Source of the DNA: Opitutia bacterium
GTDB lineage: Bacteria > Verrucomicrobiota > Verrucomicrobiia > Opitutales > Opitutaceae
DNA length: 64,000 nucleotides
Reading direction: 5' to 3'
Assembly: GCA_016190985.1 (NCBI GenBank)
Contig: JACPPI010000005.1
Coordinates: 62,001 to 126,000 of the forward strand
Shown here: positions 60,288-64,000 of the stretch, piece after piece
Layout: every line of letters starts with the position of its first letter
How positions within the stretch are numbered: position 1 is the first letter of the stretch
Position numbers and translations under genes: made by a program
Notes under the pieces: model-generated
What the model saw: the letters and a program-made list of their open reading frames with translations, nothing else
Databases searched by the model: none
What the model was told of the DNA's origin: nothing

Positions 60288-60444
60288 CGCCGTTGCCTCG
60301 TCCCGCCGCTGGCGGCAGGCGACCAGCAAGCTCTTGAACAAGATGACTCCGGAGGAGCAGATGGCTTTCTTGAACCGTCGGCTCGCCCACTGGCCCGCTG
60401 CGACCAAACCCCGGCGCGCCCGCAGGCTGGTGGCAGCCCACTAA
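60262..60444 (+). CDS. small basic partner of the PIN gene (putative antitoxin)
   Basis: A 60-residue basic protein (KKKTFDAVASSRRWRQATSKLLNKMTPEEQMAFLNRRLAHW) overlapping the PIN gene's end by 26 bases. The MTPEEQMAFLN string is typical of short partners of PIN genes. Antitoxin function is inferred from position only. Confidence 0.65.
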   Translation: MATKKKTFDAVASSRRWRQATSKLLNKMTPEEQMAFLNRRLAHWPAATKPRRARRLVAAH

Positions 60445-60455
60445 GCGCGCTTCAT

Positions 60456-60487
60456 TTCCAGCCGGGCCGAGGGGTCCGGCTTTTTGT
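60456..60487 (+). terminator. second copy of the GCCGGGCCGAGGGGTCCGGC terminator
   Basis: This matches the element at 59556-59588 and ends in five T. It closes the PIN module. Confidence 0.82.
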
Positions 60488-60502
60488 TTGGGCGGATTGG
60501 CG

Positions 60503-60571
60503 GTAGGAGCGGCTTTATGCCGCGATAAAACTCACACCGGAGAGCCAATCACGGCGTAAAGCCGCTCCTAC
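60503..60571. repeat. REP pair
   Basis: TAGGAGCGGCTTTATGCCGC at 60504 and the complement ending at 60571 lie between the PIN module and the cupin stop; ideal family members. Confidence 0.85.
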
Positions 60572-60580
60572 CCAGAGCGA

Positions 60581-61054
60581 TCACTCCTCGCCGTCGAAGT
60601 AATCGACCTCGCTGATCCGGAAGAAGCGCCGCGGACGGGGTGTGCCCCATTTCTTGGAGTCGGGATAATGAAAGCTGTCGTGCGGCGGATTGTCGGCGAT
60701 GAGATAGAACACGAGGTCGCGCCGGCCCGTGTTGATGATCTGGTGCGCCTCGCCGGGCGGATGCATGAAGACATCGCCGGCCTTCACCCGGTGGCGCTGC
60801 TTGCCGGCGCGGACCGTCGCGGTGCCGCTGACGATGAGGAACAGCTCCCATTGCGCCGTGTGGCTGTGGAAGGGACACGACGCCTTGCCGGGCGGGATTT
60901 TCTCGATCTCCAGGTTGAACGGGTGGCCCTTCTTCGGCCAGCCGCCGCGCACGTCGCCGAGGGCGGCGGAGATGTCCTTGTAGGATTGGGCGTATTTGCC
61001 TTTGGGCGATTTCCAGTGCGACCACTTAAGTTGGGCGAGGTTGGTCTTTTTCAT
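60581..61054 (-). CDS. cupin-domain protein
   Basis: A 157-residue single cupin. Motif 1 is PFHSHTAQWELFLIVSGTATV (His/Glu metal ligands) and motif 2 is AGDVFMHPPGEAHQIINTG. The start is ATG 61054 (MKKTNLAQLKWSHW). Many such proteins are metal-binding sugar isomerases or uncharacterised; no substrate is evident. A decayed 3' end of a close relative lies at 59680. Confidence 0.9.
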   Translation of the reverse strand: MKKTNLAQLKWSHWKSPKGKYAQSYKDISAALGDVRGGWPKKGHPFNLEIEKIPPGKASCPFHSHTAQWELFLIVSGTATVRAGKQRHRVKAGDVFMHPPGEAHQIINTGRRDLVFYLIADNPPHDSFHYPDSKKWGTPRPRRFFRISEVDYFDGEE

Positions 61055-61145
61055 GGGGAGTTTTTGACCACTGATTTCACGGATGATCACGGATAGATGC
61101 CATCGAGTCAGTTGAATGGGATCTCCAGCCAAGGGACTAAAGCAG

Positions 61146-61238
61146 TTAACCGCTAATTGGCGCTTATCCTCGCTAATAAACCCCAAGGCCTGTCAGTGCA
61201 TCCTTTATTAGCGACAATTAGCGCAGATTAGCGGTTAA
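61146..61238. repeat. nested TTAACCGCTAAT palindromic element
   Basis: Outer arms TTAACCGCTAAT (61146-61157) and ATTAGCGGTTAA (61227-61238); inner arms CGCTAATAAA (61171-61180) and TTTATTAGCG (61204-61213). It fills the gap between the cupin and FAH genes. Confidence 0.78.
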
Positions 61239-61240
61239 AT

Positions 61241-62032
61241 TCAAAACACCGGGTTGCTGAGTGTGCCGATACCCTCGATCTCGACGGCGATGGTGTCGCC
61301 GGCCTTGAGCCAGACCGGCGGCGTGCGGGCGAAGCCCACGCCCTCCGGCGTGCCGGTGAGGATGAGCGTGCCGGCGGGCAGGGTTTTGTCGGCGCTCAGG
61401 AACTCGATGATCGCCGGCACGTCGAAGATCATGTCGGCGGTGTTCGAGTCCTGCATGACGGCGCCGTTGAGGATGGAGCGGATGCGGAGGGCGTTGGGCC
61501 GCGGAACCTCGTCCTTGGTCACGAGCACGGGGCCGAGCGGGCAGAAGGTATCGAAGCTTTTCGCGTGGTTCCACTGGCCGCCGCCGAAGTCGCGCTGCCA
61601 GTCGCGGGCGCTGACATCGTTGGCGCAGGTGTAGCCGAGCACGAAGTCGAGGGCGTTGGCGCGGGTGGCGTTGCGGCATTCTTTGCCCAGCACGATGGCC
61701 AGCTCGGCCTCGTAGTCGACCTTGGCGCTGGGCTGCTTCGCCGGGAGGCGGATCGGTTCTCCCGAGGGCACGACGGCGCCGGGCAGTTTCATGAACCACA
61801 TGGGGCGCTCCGGCGGGGGTTTGCCGCCCTCGGCCGCGTGCTTGGCGTAGTTGAGGCCGATGCAGATGATCGTGGCGGGCGTGATCGGCGCGAGCCGCTG
61901 GCCGGGTTGGACGACGCGGTCCGTGACGCGGTGAGCGCCGAAAATGTCGCCCTCGACGGCGCGGGCCGAGCCGTCGGGCTGGAGGGCGGCGTAGGCCGGG
62001 CCGGCCGGGGTGAGATGGCGGATCAGTTTCAC
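61241..62032 (-). CDS. fumarylacetoacetate hydrolase family protein
   Basis: A 263-residue FAH-family protein from GTG 62032 (MKLIRHLTPAG). Features: ICIGLNYAKHAAEGG, KLPGAVVPSGEPI, the acidic metal ligands in DYEAELAIVLGKE and the following ANDVSARDWQ, and ILTGTPEGVGFARTPPVWLK. Family members hydrolyse or decarboxylate beta-diketo acids, often with 2-hydroxyhepta-diene-dioate-like substrates. A longer reading to 62134 would run through the RAYT's terminal repeat (LAHARGYTSI) and is rejected. Confidence 0.9.
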   Translation of the reverse strand: MKLIRHLTPAGPAYAALQPDGSARAVEGDIFGAHRVTDRVVQPGQRLAPITPATIICIGLNYAKHAAEGGKPPPERPMWFMKLPGAVVPSGEPIRLPAKQPSAKVDYEAELAIVLGKECRNATRANALDFVLGYTCANDVSARDWQRDFGGGQWNHAKSFDTFCPLGPVLVTKDEVPRPNALRIRSILNGAVMQDSNTADMIFDVPAIIEFLSADKTLPAGTLILTGTPEGVGFARTPPVWLKAGDTIAVEIEGIGTLSNPVF

Positions 62033-62059
62033 GGGAAAATGATTGAGGCTGATCGAGGT

Positions 62060-62084
62060 GTAGCCACGAGCGTGAGCGAGTGGA
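62060..62084. repeat. left terminal repeat of the RAYT unit
   Basis: 25 bases beginning GTAGCCACGAGCGTGAGCGA, perfectly inverted at 62615-62639. The two bracket the transposase coding region and read as a palindrome-bearing REP of their own type. Confidence 0.85.
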
Positions 62085-62085
62085 T

Positions 62086-62658
62086 TCAGTGAGATTGAAT
62101 CAGGCGATGATGAATTCGCCAGAATAACTCCCAATAGTCTTCACGGCAGAGGTCGAGATCGGGATAGCCTGCGACACAGGCCCCAGTGAAAGGATAATCC
62201 TGCCAGCGGGCGACTAACTTGGCTCGGACGGGATTTTCGAGGATGTAGTTTGCCACCGCAAGAAATGCCCCGGGCAAGGTCTCGCTGCCACGCAGAACCC
62301 GGTCATGCACCTGGTGCTGCCATTGGGCCGGCGCCAATTCCGGCCGAAGATGTTTGCGGGCGAATTCGATAGCAACCCGCTGGTCTGACTCAGGGCCGAG
62401 CCCCAGCCAGAGCAGGTGCATGTGATCCGGCATGAGCACATAGGCGGGGCACGCCAGACCGTAACGGGCGCAGGCATGGAGAAGGGTCTCGCGAAAGTGA
62501 GAGAGGAAGCCGGGCGTCAACCAGCCGGTAGCACGATCCTCCAGGGTGAGCGTCCAGTGAACGGCCACCAAGCCGCGATAGGTTTCGGGTGCCAGTCGCG
62601 GCAGGTGCGATTTGTCCACTCGCTCACGCTCGTGGCTACTTTCGGAGATCGGATTCAT
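62086..62658 (-). CDS. REP-associated tyrosine transposase (RAYT, Y1_Tnp)
   Basis: A 190-residue IS200/IS605-like HUH transposase of the RAYT branch. The HUH pair is H79 and H81 in YVLMPDHMHLLW, and the candidate catalytic Tyr is Y138 in VANYILENPVRAKLV. Other family strings are FRETLLHACARYGL and FARKHLRP. Such proteins cut single-stranded REP DNA and are thought to spread REP elements. The gene lies within perfect 25-base inverted repeats, and the window is full of palindromic repeats that it or relatives could mobilise. Confidence 0.9.
   Translation of the reverse strand: MNPISESSHERERVDKSHLPRLAPETYRGLVAVHWTLTLEDRATGWLTPGFLSHFRETLLHACARYGLACPAYVLMPDHMHLLWLGLGPESDQRVAIEFARKHLRPELAPAQWQHQVHDRVLRGSETLPGAFLAVANYILENPVRAKLVARWQDYPFTGACVAGYPDLDLCREDYWELFWRIHHRLIQSH
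62615..62639. repeat. right terminal repeat of the RAYT unit
   Basis: Perfect inverse of 62060-62084. It lies inside the first codons of the transposase and encodes SSHERERVD. Confidence 0.85.
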
Positions 62659-62688
62659 TGGGCGCGCAGGATGGTGCGACTGGTGGCT

Positions 62689-63074
62689 TCACAAAGCCAA
62701 GCGAGAGCGAAACATTCTGGCGAGGCCCGTTTTGTCCATGCGCTTCTCGGCGATGGCGATCATGGCGTCGTAGAGCTGGGCGTTTGTGACGGCCGAGGTT
62801 GAAACACAGTTGAGTTCCAAAAAGGCCAGCGCGGTGGTGATGGCAGTGCGCTTGTTGCCATCGATGAAAGGCTGGTTTTCAGCGATGTGATAGGCGTAGG
62901 CGGCTGCGAGGTCGAACAGGTCACCTTGCGCGTAGAAGAACGCGTTCATCGGCTGGGCGAGGGCTGACTCCAGGCCGTGTTCATTCCTGATGCCATCCTG
63001 ACCGCCGTGTTGTTCGAGGGAGAGTCGGTGTAGCGCATCAACCCTGGTCCGGGTGATGAAACAGGCTCGTTCAC
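62689..63074 (-). pseudogene. Doc/Fic-type toxin gene, frameshifted near its start
   Basis: From GTG 63074, overlapping the antitoxin stop by four bases, the frame reads MNEPV and then must gain one base at the A run 63059-63061 (T run on the coding strand) to continue FITRTRVDALHRLSLEQHGG and on to the Fic motif. Without repair, the open frame lacks a proper start. The Fic motif is NQPFIDGNKRTA, with Gln where most Doc proteins have the catalytic His of HPFxxGNKR. Doc toxins phosphorylate EF-Tu. It may be inactive by frame, by motif or both. Confidence 0.75.
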
Positions 63075-63247
63075 TGGGCCAGTTTTCGCAGCAACTCTTT
63101 GCGCTCGGCAAAAATCTTCTCGGTGACGCGCTGGAAGGCGGCATCATCCGACGGGCGGGGCTGGGCCGGTGCAAGCGCCGCCTGCACCGGTTTCTTGGCG
63201 GTGTAGGGGGTGGCGGCTTCCTCGACCTTGTGCGGCTTCTTGCTCAC
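63071..63247 (-). CDS. small antitoxin-like protein upstream of doc
   Basis: A 58-residue protein from GTG 63247: SKKPHKVEEAATPYTAKKP, then VQAALAPAQPRPSDDAAFQR and VTEKIFAERKELLRKLAQ. The C-terminal amphipathic helix is like those antitoxins use to cover Fic toxins. The stop overlaps the doc GTG as GTGA. The family is not recognised; antitoxin role is inferred from position and coupling. Confidence 0.65.
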   Translation of the reverse strand: MSKKPHKVEEAATPYTAKKPVQAALAPAQPRPSDDAAFQRVTEKIFAERKELLRKLAQ

Positions 63248-63288
63248 GGCGGCACAGTGGTCCGGGCTGCGCCGGTTGTCAACCGGGT

Positions 63289-63356
63289 GTAGGAGCGGCT
63301 TGATGCCGCGATTCGAAGGGAGCTGGCGGTCAATCGCGGCCTAAAGCCGCTCCTGC
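63289..63356. repeat. REP pair
   Basis: TAGGAGCGGCTTGATGCCGC near 63290 and the complement (TCGCGGCCTAAAGCCGCTCC) ending at 63356, between the antitoxin and gcvP. Confidence 0.83.
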
Positions 63357-63359
63357 TGT

Positions 63360-64000
63360 TCAGGTCTTGGGCGCTTCGGCGTAAGCCTCCATGCCGACGC
63401 AGCTGCACACCAGGTTGCGGTCGCCGTAGACGTTGTCGATGCGGCCGACGGCGGGCCAGAACTTCGCGGCGCGCGTCCACCTGTCGGGGAACGCGGCGGT
63501 CTCGCGCGAGTAGGGGTGGTTCCAGCCGGTGGCGGTGACGGCGGCCGCGGTGTGCGGGGCGTGCTTGAGCGGGTTGTTGGCCTTGTCGCTCCCGCCGCTG
63601 GCGACGGCCGCCATCTCGCCGTGGATGGCGATGAGCGCGTCGCAGAAGCGGTCAAGCTCGGTCCTGGTCTCGCTCTCAGTCGGCTCGATCATGAGCGTGC
63701 CGGGGACGGGGAAGGACATCGTGGGGGCGTGATAGCCGTAATCCATCAGGCGCTTCGCCACATCCTCGGCCTCCAAGCCGTGTTTTTTCCACGGACGGAA
63801 CTCGAGAATGCACTCGTGCGCGACGAGGCCGTTGTCCCCCTTGTATAGCACGGGAAAGAAATTCTCAAGGCGCCTGGCCAAGTAGTTGGCGTTGAGGATG
63901 GCGAATTGCGTGGCCCGCGTCAGGCCGGCGGGGCCCATCATGCGGATGAACATCCACGTGATGACAAGGATGCTCGCGCTGCCCCAGGGGGCGGCGGAGA
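63360..64000 (-). CDS. gcvP: glycine dehydrogenase (decarboxylating), C-terminal part
   Basis: The frame is open to the window edge, so about 212 C-terminal residues of the roughly 950-residue P-protein of the glycine cleavage system are seen. Diagnostic strings: [58 protein letters not shown], and [11 protein letters not shown], then [16 protein letters not shown]. The active-site lysine lies outside the window. The stop is at 63360-63362. Confidence 0.95.
   Translation of the reverse strand, partial: SAAPWGSASILVITWMFIRMMGPAGLTRATQFAILNANYLARRLENFFPVLYKGDNGLVAHECILEFRPWKKHGLEAEDVAKRLMDYGYHAPTMSFPVPGTLMIEPTESETRTELDRFCDALIAIHGEMAAVASGGSDKANNPLKHAPHTAAAVTATGWNHPYSRETAAFPDRWTRAAKFWPAVGRIDNVYGDRNLVCSCVGMEAYAEAPKT

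Noticed and set aside
62659..62700. gcvP 3' fragment beyond the Doc module
   Set aside because: No similarity to the gcvP tail was found between the doc stop and the RAYT start.

Overview
The window looks like chromosomal DNA of a GC-rich Gram-negative bacterium, most likely a verrucomicrobial (Opitutaceae-like) genome. The grounds are a PEP-CTERM protein, KDO synthesis (KdsB) and an Mla-type lipid transport operon that imply an outer membrane, lysine synthesis through LL-diaminopimelate aminotransferase (DapL), lysine 2,3-aminomutase, and a very heavy load of dispersed palindromic and word-like repeats. Taxonomy is inferred, not proven. No rRNA, tRNA or CRISPR array was recognised.

Layout. 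1-8.5 kb: housekeeping genes (TatD, HPr, kdsB, carA, kamA) around a double PD-(D/E)XK nuclease-like gene and a ParE-type toxin-antitoxin pair. 8.8-11.1 kb: a TPP riboswitch, an attenuator and a TonB receptor. 11.4-13.3 kb: a TRAFs-binding/SLOG-like/class III cyclase protein. 13.4-37.0 kb: the most unusual part, a co-oriented array of paralogous TIR genes. Five long TIR-transmembrane proteins carry TolB-like and/or TPR sensor regions. They surround a SIR2-TIR fusion, a four-helix-bundle protein and a STAND NTPase with a membrane segment, and three short TIR stubs, an AAA/DUF4143 gene and one deleted TIR gene lie among them. 37.4-50.8 kb: a membrane protein with a premature stop, two M16 peptidases, recD2, MaoC, DUF1304, HAD, an mlaEFD-lipoprotein operon and a LuxR regulator. 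50.9-64 kb: hicAB, dapL, panC, panE, an OPT transporter, vapBC, a PEP-CTERM protein, a frameshifted PIN module, a cupin, an FAH hydrolase, a REP-associated transposase (RAYT), a frameshifted Doc module and the end of gcvP.

How the parts may work together. The TIR array has the ingredients of NAD-linked immune or cell-death signalling (TIR, SIR2, STAND), combined with one-component, membrane-anchored TolB/TPR sensor modules and a nearby SLOG/cyclase gene. Its intergenic spacers, gene stubs and TIR-membrane linkers show repeated duplication, deletion and in-frame capture of dispersed repeats. At least two toxin-antitoxin modules (hicAB and PIN) sit between an intact gene and a decayed second copy of that gene's 3' end, which suggests a shared insertion mode. 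Several single-base lesions (SIMPL, PIN, Doc, the membrane protein) may be real decay or uncorrected assembly errors.
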